From Diplodia intermedia (lineage: Eukaryota > Ascomycota > Dothideomycetes > Botryosphaeriales > Botryosphaeriaceae), in assembly GCA_021495925.1 (NCBI GenBank), contig JAKEKT010000032.1, positions 297,571-361,570 on the forward strand: DNA of 64,000 nucleotides. The letters are read 5' to 3'. Shown here piece after piece: positions 30,373-42,195 of the stretch; the first letter of the stretch is position 1, and each line of letters starts with the position of its first letter. The notes under the pieces are model-generated. The model made no database searches. It was not told the DNA's origin and worked only from the letters and a program-made list of their open reading frames with translations. Both the position numbers and the translations under genes were made by a program.

Positions 30373-31953
30373 CTATGGAAGCACAGGAACCTTCAATTGG
30401 CATTTTTCTTCCACAGTTTCCCCTGGTACTCTGTCGAGAAACATCAGCCAGACGTCTACCCCATCTCGTTGTATCTTGATCTCATCTATCAAAGTCTCCA
30501 CGTCCTTGATCAAAGCGTTAGCCGCAGCTGCAGCATCCACTTTTGCCTTCCACATCCCCTCAAGCTCCCTAACAGACGCGGAGCCCCGCGGCTCAATCTC
30601 TCCCCACAACACCGTCAGCGCATCCGCGCATACCAAGTCCGCCTGTCCATGAAAAACCACATTAGCGCTCTGACAACCCTCACGTCAAAAGAAGCATTCC
30701 GCGTCCCAGAAAATAGGAAAGAAAGAACAGCTTACCCGCTCCAGCATCTCCCCCACGTCCCGACACGCGCCCAACACCGCCCTCTCCACCATCCCCACGG
30801 CCCCCCTCACCTCCTCCGCCAGCCCCAGCAGCGCCGGCCCCCGCCTCCGCTCGACCTCGTCCAACGCCCGCCCGAAAGCCGCCGCCCGACACGCCGTGCG
30901 CAGCCGCCAGTCGACGACGCGACGCCGCTTCCCCTTGTCCTCCTCTCCCTCCCCTTTCCCCGTCTCCGTCCCCGTCTCCGTCTCGGCCCCCTCCGACGAG
31001 CTCCTGCCGCCGCCTCCGGCCCACGACCACAGAAACGGCCTCTTGCTCGCGGACAGGCCGCGCGGTGATGGCCGGTCTTCCTCTTCCTCTGCCACCGCCC
31101 CCACCCCCCGCAGCCCCGCCACCAGCGCCCCTTCCACCCCTCCTCCATCTCCGTCCCCACCATCCCCACCATCCTCCCCCTCCCCACCGACGCCTCCGCC
31201 TCCGCCTCCGCCAAAAAACAGCCCCGGCTCCGCCTCCGCCGCCGCCCACCGCCCGCTCGCCCGCTGCAGCGCACGCACCGCGTCCCTCACATCCGCCACA
31301 CGGGCCGCGACCGCGACCCAGCCCTCTCCACCATCGTCAACCCCCGCCGTCCGACGACCCTCGACGCCGTCCCGCAGCTCGACGCCGTCTCGCAACGCCT
31401 CCAGCGCGCGCACGGCCGGGTACGCCGCGTGCCGGACGGACGCGAGGACGGGGACGTGGGAGGCGGCGACGCGCGCGTGCAGGGCGAGGAGGTGGTGCAG
31501 GGAGGCGGTTGCGGCGGGGGCGTAGGGGTCGCCGGGGTGGGTGGGGGAGAGGGTCAGTGGGGAGAAGGGGGGTGGTGGGGGCGGGCAGATGGGTTTGGGG
31601 GGGTGGAGGATGGTGGTGAGGAAAGGGAGGCGGATCGGCGTCGTGTTGTTGGTGTGGGTGCGGAAGCGGAGGGGCTGGAGGGTGGGGCCGAGGAGGTGGT
31701 GGAGGGTGGAGAGGAGGAGGAGGAGGGTGAGGAGGTAGTGGGGGGTTGTTGTCGTCCATGGAGGTGGTGGGGGGTGGTGGAGGATCACGGAGGGTGGCGG
31801 GGCCGGGGAGAAGGCGCGGCGGCGGCGATGCGGGCTATGGCTGGTGTTGCAGGTGATGAGGTCGTTGCGGAGGCGTTGGCGGCGGATGAATTCTTGGATG
31901 GGGAGCGAGCCGCTCTCGATCGAGGTGGTGGTGGGGGTTCTCGACCTGCGCAT
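30373..31953 (-). CDS. hypothetical membrane protein (2 exons, 504 aa)
   Basis: Exon 1 is 31953-30736 and exon 2 30669-30373, with a 66-bp phase-0 intron (GTAAGC donor, TTGTCAG acceptor) joining 'VGEMLER' to 'SANVVFHGQADLV'. It starts MRRSRTPTTT. One hydrophobic segment ('YLLTLLLLLSTLHHLLG', about residues 74-90) may span a membrane. Long Pro- and Gly-rich low-complexity regions ('FFGGGGGGGVGGEGEDGGDG') flank helical segments with heptad-like spacing ('ADVRDAVRALQRASGRWA', 'AAANALIKDVETLIDEI'). I do not recognise the family. It diverges from URB1 across a 596-bp shared upstream region. Confidence 0.7.
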
Positions 31954-32549
31954 GCTTGCGGATCTGGCGGGTGGAATGGCCCAGGGTCACACTGGTTCTT
32001 GGGGCGGCGTCTTGGGAGTATATCAGTTCGCATTGCTTTGTTGATGGTGCTGGTCGAAAACAGCGCTTGGCGCCCCCAAAGGCTCAAGGGTGGCGCTATT
32101 GTTAGCATGCGCCTAGTGATATTGTTGCTCTTTTGTGCGAGCTTCTACGTGAAAGAGCTTTTTGATGCGCTCACTGGGGCGTCAACCGACCCGAGGACTG
32201 AGAGCCTATCGCTCGATGTTGTTAGGCAGCACTTCATGTTCGGAGTTGCAAACCATGACCCCGGGTGTGCTCAAGTGAGTATGTATGTACTCCAAAGGTC
32301 GCAGGGGCTGAATGGAATGATGTTAACCAGGTGGAGGACAGGGTTGCGAAGCGATGGTTGGTGTTGCACTGAGGACGGCACGCGGCGTGACGCGGCCCCG
32401 CATCATGACTAATACGGCATGACAAGTGGACCCGCTCTGACTCGCAGCTGGGGCTCTTGGCGCAAAAAGTCCGGACGATCATCACGACGTCGGAGCTCCA
32501 GCTTCATTCCCACCACAATCTTGCGCCTTCCCTGGTGCGTGCCCGAAAG
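31954..32549. promoter_or_regulatory. shared divergent promoter region
   Basis: A 596-bp region between the start of the 504-aa membrane protein (minus) and URB1 (plus), hence a candidate bidirectional promoter. No TATA box seen next to either start. Confidence 0.5.
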
Positions 32550-35500
32550 ATGAGCAAGAGAACCGCACCCGCTGCCGAGGGAGGAGTACAGCGCCAGACG
32601 CCCCTCCCGAAACGTCAGAAGCTCGACACGCCCCGAGGTCCTCCACCGAAAGCCGAAGAAATCCACTCTGCGCGCCAGCTGCAGCACCTGCTAGTGTTTG
32701 AGCAAGGCAACACCCAGCAGCTGAGAAATGGTAATTTCCAGACTACCGACAGTCCAATGCGCCGACTGACCACGTATTCCAGGCATTCAAAGCCTGAAGG
32801 TCTTCCTCGAATCCATCCTATACCCCAATGATGACCACCCCCTCCCCCGGCAACGAGCCATTCTCCGAGAATTCCTCGATACGCAAAAGCCGCGCACAAA
32901 CGATCAAGATGCACCTTTCATGTCGAACCTCGTCCAAACCTGGAGCTTTGCGTCCGATTCCAACAACGACCACATTGCCTCCGCCGCCGTTGCTGTCCTG
33001 GCTCTTCTCTTGAAGACGCTGTCGCACAACCTTGAACTACGCGATTATGGCATGCAGCTTTGTCGCACAATCCTCCAAGTATCGCAATTGAAGCTGCTGG
33101 CACGGGGACTGTCGGCGCCGAAACACAAGGAGTCTGCAATCTCGCCATGCTTGCGACTGCTCACCGAAATCGTCTCTTTCGACGGAGGCGCTGTCGCAAA
33201 GCAATTGTATTCCAAGCGCGACTTTACGTTTGAAGGGAAGATACTTGCGCGGAATTTGGGCATAAGACACACCGACGAAGAAGCCGCAAAAGCCAAGCGG
33301 AGGCCGTCGGTTCGCACCAATGCCGTCAAGTACGTCTTGGCGCATTTCAGGAATCAGGAAGAGGGCGCCAAGATCGACATACTCAAGCATGGAAACGTCA
33401 TGAGGGCATTGTTCGACTACATCAGGGACGATCCTCCGGACGTCGCAGCTGAGATTCTGGATGTTGTGAAATCTCACGTCATTGCCGACAAGGAGATCCC
33501 GAGGGCGAGCAAGAGCCATTTGCTGACGGACCGCGCATTATCGAACATTGCGGGTCTGTACAGAGTTGAGCAAGCACTGGAGGAAGAATCAGACAAAAAG
33601 GCCATTGACATTGTTGCACATCGATTCCTGCTGCATGTGTGCAGGTCGCCTGAGGCAGGAGTCTTGGCACCTTCTTCGGGTTGGTATCCGCCTGGCACAG
33701 ACAAAGAGCCCGAGCATGGAGATCATGATGCAGGCGACGGAGGCATCGATCTGGGATTGGATTCGCTCGAGTGGTACGACCGCTACCGGGGACGTGTGAC
33801 CGTACGGAACTCCAACCTTGCCTCCTTCATGCAGGGTCTGAGACCTTATGCCAACAAACTGGAACAAGAGCTGGTACTGGCGATATTGGAGTCGTGTCCA
33901 GAGCTCTTCGCCGATTACTTCTTCAAAAAGACGAATTTTACCTTCGACCCTAAGTTGACTGCTACTTGGATCGGCTATGCGTCGTTCCTCTTCTCGGCAC
34001 TCCAACTCCCTGTCCCTCGGTTCCTCGGTCACAAAGAAGGCTTCGCATCTGTGCCACCTCCGGTCTCTATCGCAATCGAAAGCCTCCTGCCTCAACCGCT
34101 TACGCAAAAGGTGTTGACAAAATGTTTGAATCACAGCTCCGACTTGATAACGTTCTTTGTCATCAGGCTCCTCACAATGTCTTTTCAGAAGCTCGAACAA
34201 GTTCTGGTCCAATTCAAAGTTGCTTCTTCGCAAAACTCGAACCAGCTCTGGCAACAGGCGACCGAAAGGCTATTATCGGAGTTTTGCGCGCGTTGTCCCA
34301 AAATGAAAGACGTCATCGCAGCATTCCGGAGGATTCCGGAGGCGAATCTCATGCAGCGCGAAGCTATCACCAGGCTGTTATCCATGTATTACAACGTGAC
34401 GCCTCAAATTGCTCTGGATGAGAAGTTCGACGTGTCCATGGCACTGACGAAGTCTTTGAATGAGCTTGACAAGCAGGCGCCATCGGGAGAAGAGAGCGAG
34501 ATCAAGCTACTCGAGTTGAGCCATCTGCTGCAAATTGCAAGGAGTGCGCCCGACATGCGCTGGTGGCAGAAGCCCGAGTCGCTACGATTCTCCCCTTTTA
34601 CGTCCGTCCTCAAGGTTCTTTCTTCCTCTCCAGATGGCACCCCCTCCGAGTCCATCGCTCAGTTGCTTATCTCTGTTATTCACGATCATGGCATGCTTCG
34701 AACCGACGGCTACCCATCATCTTTCGATGCGCTTGTTTCCAGCCTGAGAGCCAATGGTGAGGTTGCGGATGGTTCCGTCTTCAGCTTCCTCGACGAATGC
34801 CTCGGACGCTTCGTAAGAAGGCCAATCAAGTATCAGGATGATCTGGACGCGCTGGTAGCCTTGGCAAACGTCGAGAAAACTGCGGAATCACCCGTCAGTC
34901 TGTTGCTTGCGACCCTGGTGGAGCAGTGGCCATTCGTTCTCAAATTCGAAAAGTCTGCGGCCAGCCATGTTTCACAATGGATTGGACGGTTCTTCTCTTG
35001 CTTGAAGAAGGTTGGTGAGAACGAGCTGGTTCTACACTCCTTACTTGGTGCCATGCTGGAGGTTTCCGACGGCTCGGCTTGTGCGAAGCCGCTCACGGCA
35101 GCACTGAGCGGTACTAAAACACCTGAGATTCTGCCGATTATCAGTAACCCCCATGCTCATGGAGCTGAAGAGGATGTGGCTGGTGAAAGCGACTCAGTTG
35201 ATGACTTCGAAGTGTCTCTGGAGCTCCCGCCGAAGGAAAACGAAAACCACCCAGAGCTTACGCGGTGGATGCACAAAGACGTGGATGAAGCTGTCGAGGA
35301 AGGACATATGGCAGCTCTGGTCCTTTGTCTCTGCTCTGAACATTTGTCCATAAGACGTCAAGCGCTGCCCAACGTGCAGAAGCTGATGGCCAAAGTGCAG
35401 GTTAGTAGTCTTATCACACTACGAGATCAAAGCTAACGAAAATCCGAAAAGGCATCGGGCTACGAAGAGCACGAGCTCATCTACCTGCTTCTCGGCGAGG

Positions 35501-36144
35501 TTTACGAGACAGCCCGGCCTCTCATCACGACGGATGAGCCTCTTCCGTGGATTGCGGGCACGCTCGCTGCTCGTGCGATACCGATACTGGCAGACCCGGC
35601 GAACTTCTTATATCCGAAAGTGGGCTCGTTCCTGACGCGTGGGCCATCGTGGACAGTCGGTAGGCTGCCGTCGTACTGGGCAGAGAAGATCATCCTCAAC
35701 CCTCCCGAGGGCGACGACGCGGCTCATTGGCGAGAGGTCGAGTGGCTGCTGGAATGGTACCTCGATGGATTACGGACGGAGAAGGACCTAAATATCTTCC
35801 GGGCGAGAGGTATCTTCGAGAGAGTCCTGGCGTTGTACAACGACCCAGCGAGCTCGAGGCGGACGAAGGAGCTGGTCATTCGGCTCTTGTTCCGAACGGC
35901 GGCGGTAGAGGGAGGAAGCACAACGCTGATCACTCGAGCAGGCGTGCTGAGCTGGGTCAAGATGCAGCTCGCAAATGTTGCTGGTGGTAAAGCGAAGAAG
36001 GGTAAAAAGAGTCTCGGTGCGGCGAGGGGAGAGAAGGCTCTGAAACGACTGGTGGGCAGACTGTTGGAGACCTGCGACAAGGTGCGGGTGGAGGAGTGGA
36101 GCGGCGGAGATGCGGCGAAAGAGATGCAAAAGCTGGTTGAGTGA
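32550..36144 (+). CDS. URB1: ribosome biogenesis protein Urb1/Npa1 (3 exons, 1163 aa)
   Basis: Exons 32550-32730, 32783-35400 and 35452-36144 total 3492 nt in frame, with 52- and 51-bp introns. The N-terminus has a basic nuclear-type segment ('PLPKRQKLDTPRGPPPKAEE'). The following helical-repeat region has the Npa1/Urb1 N-terminal pattern: 'HLLVFEQGNTQQLRNG', 'GIQSLKVFLESILYP', 'LVQTWSFASDSNNDHIASAA', 'VLALLLKTLSHNLELRDYG', 'QLKLLARGLSAPKHKESAIS'. The C-terminal part ('FLTRGPSWTVGRLPSYW', 'WREVEWLLEWYLDGLRTEKD') matches the conserved Urb1 C-terminal domain. Urb1 is a nucleolar scaffold of early 60S pre-ribosomes, needed for 25S/28S rRNA folding and processing. Yeast Urb1 is longer (about 1760 residues); filamentous-fungal forms near 1150-1200 are, to my knowledge, normal. 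A housekeeping anchor gene. Confidence 0.88.
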
Positions 36145-37002
36145 AGCGACTCATGGATGTCCATAGTTTGGGTCGGGTTAAGCATAATTAGCGGCGGCGG
36201 AGGCAGTGCCCGCGGCCCCCGCACCCGGCAGGAAGCCGCCTGGGCTGCGCCCGCTCGCTAGGACGGAGGCGAAAGGGTGAATGTTGCGGAAATCGGCTCA
36301 TTCCTGCGTCTATATGCCGCGGAGCATACTGACAAATAAACGTCTTTCGTGCGCGCGAGTGATCGGCTGAGTGAATCCGTGGATGAGCGCAGCGCTAGTC
36401 AAGTGCGAGGTGCTGCATGACGCTGTCGCTGACCCGTAGCCTCGCGGCCTTGGCACGAGTTTGTCGCGTTTGCCTGACATCCGCCGCCCACCCACCACGC
36501 CGGCCACGACAGTCGCTCCAAATCACCATCGCCAATTCCTTCATCCAAACAAACACCCGCCCCTTCGCCAGCCCGCACGCGCCGTGAGCCCGTGACCCTC
36601 TCCGCTACGTAACAACGCCCGCTTGTGGCGCCGCAGCCCCTCTACCTCACCGCCGACATCTCGCCGCAGCTCATCTCCGCGACAGCCAACGCCCGCAGCT
36701 CCTCTCAACACCTTGTCCGCCGCGCCCCCGACTGCACCGCCGCCCGTTCATCTGCGAGCTCCACTGCTGCACGCACCGTCCGCCATAGCTCCAACACCGT
36801 GAATTGCGCACGACGCTCGTCCTCGACCCCGCTGCGTCACCTCACTCGCCCGCCCAACGACCCGACACCATCCCCGTTTGTCGCGCATTCGCTGGCCTGA
36901 CGCTCGTTGGCCTCACATCATACCTTCGGCCAAGCTTGCCCTCCTCCACCAAGAAAAGGCCAGTCGACGGCTGCCCCAGGTGGCTGCCCGCCCGAAGTCG
37001 CC
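36145..37002. other. intergenic upstream of the eIF4E-binding-protein gene
   Basis: 3' flank of URB1 and a long, C-rich upstream/leader region of the next gene. Short upstream ATGs exist, but no supported gene. Confidence 0.4.
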
Positions 37003-39734
37003 ATGCCTTTGGAGGTCATACGTTACACTCCGGATGAGCTACTCCACCTGCGCGAGTCACCCCTCATCCAGAAGCCCGATGGCCTGCCCGCGATAGAACA
37101 ATGGATGGAGTAAGTCTACTGTCAACACACCGACCGACGCATTAGCTAACCCTTGCAGACCTGCCCCCGAGCAGAACCAGCGCAAAGGAGGGCGCACGCA
37201 AGGTGTCCGGAATGACGACACGGCGCAAGCCGGTGAGAACGGCCAGCGCACCTCACTGTTTCCCAACAAGCACTTCACTCGTCACTCGAACACAGGTAAG
37301 CTTCACATTGTCCCGATGCCAAAACTCGCTAACCCGACCAGCCCCCGAGGATATCGTGCTAGGACCCCCCAAGATGGCCTTCGCCTCCTCGTCGCGTGTC
37401 CCTAAGCTGGCCGCCGACACCAACGACAAGGATGAGGATGCTGACGCCCGCGCCAAGGATATTCGTGACAAGTTCTTCAAGGAACGTGAGGAGCGTAAGA
37501 ATGGCCCGCTGAATGGCCGCCGTGCTCGCGAAGGTGACGAAGGCTGGACCAACGTACGCGGCCGCAAGGCCTCGTTCAGCGAGGATGCCGACCGCCCGCC
37601 TCGCATTGGAGGCCGCTTCACCCGCGAAGGCGATGCTGAAGAGGCTGCCCCCCGCCGCAACGGTGCTCGAGGCAGGTTTGAACAGCCCTGGCTCCGCGAC
37701 AACGTCGAGGTCAAAGATGCAGATACTGGACATGGCAGTTGGCGCGACCGCGGCAACGCCCGCGACCGTGACTGGACTCGCGGCACCAACAACCACAACC
37801 GTCTGGAGGAAGAGCCTGAGTGGATGGACTCGACGCCCGTGAAGAAGAAGGATGACCTCGGCATGGCTCGCTTCTCGCGCGGCAAGAGCACCGAATGGCT
37901 TGAAGATGCGCCCAAGGATGACAAGAAACCGCACACCCAGGAAGATTTCCAGCGGTGGAAGGAGCAGATGAAAGCCGGCAAGGCTGTGGAGGAGAAGGAG
38001 AACATTCCTGAGCCGGCTCCTGCCAAGGACACGCCTACGTCGTCGAAGCCGATCACGCCCATGCTTCTTGATGGCAAGGATATGTTCGGCATGTGGGGTG
38101 CTGCTGCTGTGAGGCAGGAGAGTCCTGCAGCAACGGAAGGCGCTACGGCGCCGCCCAAGCCAAAGCTTCCCGCGAAGCAGTCCAAGTTCGCCAAGCTGTT
38201 CTCGCCCCAAGAGGAGCAGCAGCAACAGCCCCAGCAGCAGCAAATTCAACCTGAGGCACTTTTCGGCGCGGCAAACGGCAACAATGAGGACAAGGAGGGC
38301 TTCCAGCGTATTCTGCAGATGCTTGGCAACACAAGCATCCACACCCAGTCGCCCTCTCAAGGCTCGGCACCTCAGAGCAGGAAGCCTTCTCTCTTCTCTC
38401 CTGTTGAGACGCGCTCGCCCGATCGTGATACTGTCCACGTCCAGCCGCAGCCGACCCGCCACCATATCCTTAGGTCGCGCGAGGAGAAGGCTGGCTTCAT
38501 TGAGTCCGTCCTTGCTCCTCGTGGTACGCCCACGGAGTTTAAGGGTCCTCAGGGTGCCTTTGGACCCTTCTCTCCCGTCGGCGAGCCGGGCCCGGAGCAG
38601 ATGCGCCAAGAGCCAATGCGCCAAGAGCCGATGCGTCAAGAGCCGATGCGTCAAGAGCCGCGACCTGAGAGCATCCGTTCCCCTGAGGAGCGTATGCACC
38701 AAGCTACCCCTAGCAGCAATGGGATGAACAACTTCGGCATCCAGGGCCTGATGTCATCGCAGCCCCCGCCTCACGCAGCGCAGCTTTCCAGAGATAGAGA
38801 ATTCCTGCTCAACTTGATGACTCAGCCGCAGCGCAACACCCCGCCTCAGCCTACGCAGGCTCGTCCGCCGCCGCCGCCCGAGCTCTTCACCAACTTCGTG
38901 GAAACCAAGGCCATGCCTCCACGTGGAAACCCTCCTCCCGGTTTGTTCGATGACCGCCAGTTCCCCGAGAACGATGTTCGCTACCAGCCCCAGCCGCAAC
39001 GCCGCATGCCTGAGAACCCCGAGATTGAGAACGCCATGCGTCGTGCTGGTCGCTTCAACCTTCCTGTCCACCCTGGTCTTGATGACCCTGCGATCGCTGG
39101 CCTTCAGCGTCGGGGCACTGTTGATGCTGGTATCCCCCGCGGGCAGATGGGCAACATGGGCATCCCCCATCAGGGTCCTCCTGACCAGATGTGGGCCATG
39201 AAGCCCCCCGGTCTCCAGCAGCCGCAGGACCGTCCTCCCGTCTCGAGTATGGCTCCCCCGCCTGGATTCCCTGCGGCCCGTGGTCCCCCTGGCTTTGGCG
39301 CCCCGAACATGCCTCCCTTCTCTGCTGGCAATACTCCTCTTGGACACCCTGGTATGCGTGGTCCTCCGGTCCAAGGTCCTCCTTCGGCTGGTCCCGGTCC
39401 TTCTCCAATGTTCAGCCCGCCCGGTCATGGCGGTCCGCCGCACGGCTACTTCGGCCCCCCGCAGGGTCCCCCGCCGCCTCCCGGATTCGGCGGACCCGGT
39501 CCTGGCCCCATGGGTATGAACGGTCCCGGAGCGCATCACGACCACCAGGTGCAGCAGATGCTTGGACTCCGCGGCAGTGTCGGCGGCCCGCCGCCGGGAT
39601 TCGGCGGTCCCGGCGCCATGGGTATGCTTGCGCGCGGTCCCGGCGTTCCCGGCGTTCCCGGCCCGAATGGACTCGACTTCTTCGAGAACCAGAGGAGGGG
39701 CAGTCATGTCCAGGGTCCTTTTGGAGGACTTTAG
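37003..39734 (+). CDS. probable eIF4E-binding, 4E-T-like protein (3 exons, 878 aa)
   Basis: Exons 37003-37109, 37159-37295 and 37342-39734 sum to 2637 nt in frame. The N-terminus reads MPLEVIRYTPDELLHLRES. Residues 8-14 (YTPDELL) fit the canonical eIF4E-binding motif YxxxxL-phi, placed at the extreme N-terminus as in metazoan 4E-T. The rest is low complexity: charged blocks ('DARAKDIRDKFFKEREERK', 'EGWTNVRGRKASF'), a Gln run (38217-38240), four MRQEP units (38599-38655), then a Pro/Gly/Met-rich tail ('PPGFGGPGPGPMG'). Such proteins repress translation or tether eIF4E to P-bodies. No structured domain is visible, so the assignment rests on motif, position and general architecture; function is inferred. 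Confidence 0.72.
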
Positions 39735-42195
39735 AGTGTGATTGATGGGTCTTGGATCGGATGCTGGGTCTTTGTTTTGCGACGGAGAGGTAAAGAGCGT
39801 TTCAGTGTAGCGGAGGTCTTCAAATTTTCTCTTTTCAGGTTCTTCATTCCCAATCAGGAAAATGGGTATCATGGCGAGGGCGTGGTGGTGCGGCGATCTT
39901 TGTTTTTGTCTCATCTCATCCTATTCCCTTTTCTTCTCACTCTATCGAGTAAGACCCGGGGAAACATACGAAACGGCATTTGATACCTCCTTCTGCTTTC
40001 TGGGTTCTTTTCTCTTTCTTTTTCCTCTTTGTCCCGATTTGATTGAACGAAAAAAAGGTAAGGGAAAAGCGTTCGGTAAGGGAAGGGGGAGGGTCATTGA
40101 GGGTTTCTTCTAGCTCTTTTTTACTTTCTCTTTCTAGTTTCCCTTCTTCTGGATGGAAATGGTGCAGGAATCTTTCTTTTCTCTTTTTCTATCTTCTCTT
40201 CCCAGGGTATTCTCTCCGTTCTTTGGCATGTCCTGCGGCGAGCTGCTGCTGTTGCTCTCCTCATCCACTTTAGCGCTGCTGCAACCGCGCCTCTACCCCC
40301 TCCCTTGCCCTACCCTGCTGCATCTACACTACGTTTGGTTCGGGTTTTTGTGACTTGGCATCTCTTTGATGGGTGGGTTCGGCGGGCCGGGCGCGGGCTT
40401 TCCTCGTTATCTGTTCGTTGCGGGTTTTCTGTTCTTCAGCGCTTTTCCGTCGACGTCTTTTGGCTTGCGACTTCACTGGTACTATCGTTTCCTCGCTGGT
40501 TCTCTGCCGTCGTTTCCCTCATGCCTACTCTTTTTTGAAAGACAGCATGCAAGCATCTGAAAAGTTGTTGTTTTGTTTGTTTTTCGTGCTGCGGTTTCGT
40601 TATTGCTGCTATGATCGAGGTTTGTTATCGTTCGTTTTGTTTTCTGCTGCTCGTTATTGCTAGGCTACGGTTCTCTGTTTTTTTGTTTTTTCCCTGTTGT
40701 GTTGGTGTTTATTCTTCATCGTGAACTTTCGCAGCTGAAATGAAGAGATGATAATGGTATAAATTGGCATGCATTGTGGTTTGCGTTTGTTGCTTTCTCG
40801 TGTTTTCTCCTTGCTCGTTGAGTGGTCTCTCGCGTCTCTTTTTTTCCCGCCATTAGGTCCTCTTTTGAAGGACTTTGAAACGGCGCCGGTGGGGAACGCT
40901 GCTTACAGAGGTGGTGCGGCTGTCGCCCGCTCCTTTTTTTGCGGGAGGGTGCGCTTACGGTCGTCTTCTTCGAGACCGTAATTTCTGATTATGGGAGGAA
41001 AGGGAGTGTGGGGGCTGAAATGGATCTCACGGAACAAACACATTTGGGACCGCACATATGGCAAAGTCGTTCGCCGTTGCTTTTCACGGCTTTTTTCGAT
41101 TACTTGTTCCCCTCTCGTCTCGGCTTCGATCGGGAAATGCAGCGACAAAAACTGGGTTTCAGCGGCGGGGACCCTGTGTGTCTACTGCGTGCGTGGGAGG
41201 TCAAGCGGCGGGCGTTCTTTTCGGAAAGCAGTATCGGGCCGCTTGCGAAGGTGGGGAAGGGAGGGAGGGAGGGAGGGAGGGATTGCTTGGTAGACAGGCG
41301 CGTGCGGGCTTGAGAGTATGGCGTGCGGCCTTGCCGGTTGAGGTGAGGCGGAGAGGGGGGGTCATTGGAGTGAAGTGAAGTTCAATGGGATCGAGGCGGG
41401 CATAGGTACTTGCAGTGGTAGATGTGGGTCAGCAATGAAGTAAGCATGTGTTGATGTTGTCGTGCCTGCACGCTGTTTCCCCTCTCAGTCAATGGCTGGC
41501 CTGATCCGACGCGATCAACACGCCGTGCATACATGTTGCAATATAAGAATAGCTTAGTCAGCGAGGAGCAGCGTATATAGGCGACCCCCAGGTCACCTTC
41601 CCTCCGCTCATCATGCCAATACAACATCACCTCACCAAACACCTCAAATTCCAACAATACACAAGGTGTGCCATTTGATTGTGTCTGCATATCCTGGAAT
41701 CAACGACCCGGCCGTGCCATTGGGTCTGCGTGTGGAATTCTCTTCTCAGCACAAGTGCAAGGAACTTAGCAAGGTCCGAAAATGGGACACTGTAGATCCT
41801 CCGCAAAGATATGGGCAATGATGACAGACAACGACCTCGCAAACTTCTGAGAATAGTGTGCCTATCTTCGATATTCTGGGTTTGAAGGATGCCCAGGACT
41901 CGGCCTGCCCAGTCGAAAAAAATTGTTTCTGGCTTTAGATGCTTTCCGTATCAAATAGGACCAAAACGCCATTTAGAAATGCTCAATGCCCAACACTTCT
42001 CAAACATGCGCCTTACATGTGAGAAAGTCACAAAAGGGAAATTGCCTTGTTCATGGGGTAGAACCCCAAGCCACGCGCTGAAGAAAGCGTCTGCTAGAAG
42101 TATAATACTCCACAAAATTCGAGGTCATACAGGTGGGGCACGGGGTCGGGGTAAGTGAGAGAGCACCGAAAAAAAAAGAACGCAAAGAAAGAACC
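39735..42195. other. long T/C-rich intergenic region
   Basis: 2.46 kb between the 3' ends of the eIF4E-binding-protein gene and the larger tandem paralog. From 39735 to about 40950 the plus strand is strikingly T-rich with TTTC/TTTG runs. This could be a long 3' UTR, a non-coding transcript or simply skewed spacer. A (GGGA)n tract lies at 41257-41282. No coding gene supported. Confidence 0.5.
41257..41282. repeat. (GGGA)n microsatellite
   Basis: About six GGGA units with G-rich flanks. Such purine tracts can form G-quadruplex-like structure; no function is implied. Confidence 0.85.

Noticed and set aside
37359..38702. A 447-codon minus-strand frame opposite the eIF4E-binding-protein gene
   Set aside because: Leu/Arg-rich shadow of repetitive Gln/Pro/Glu codons; no domain.
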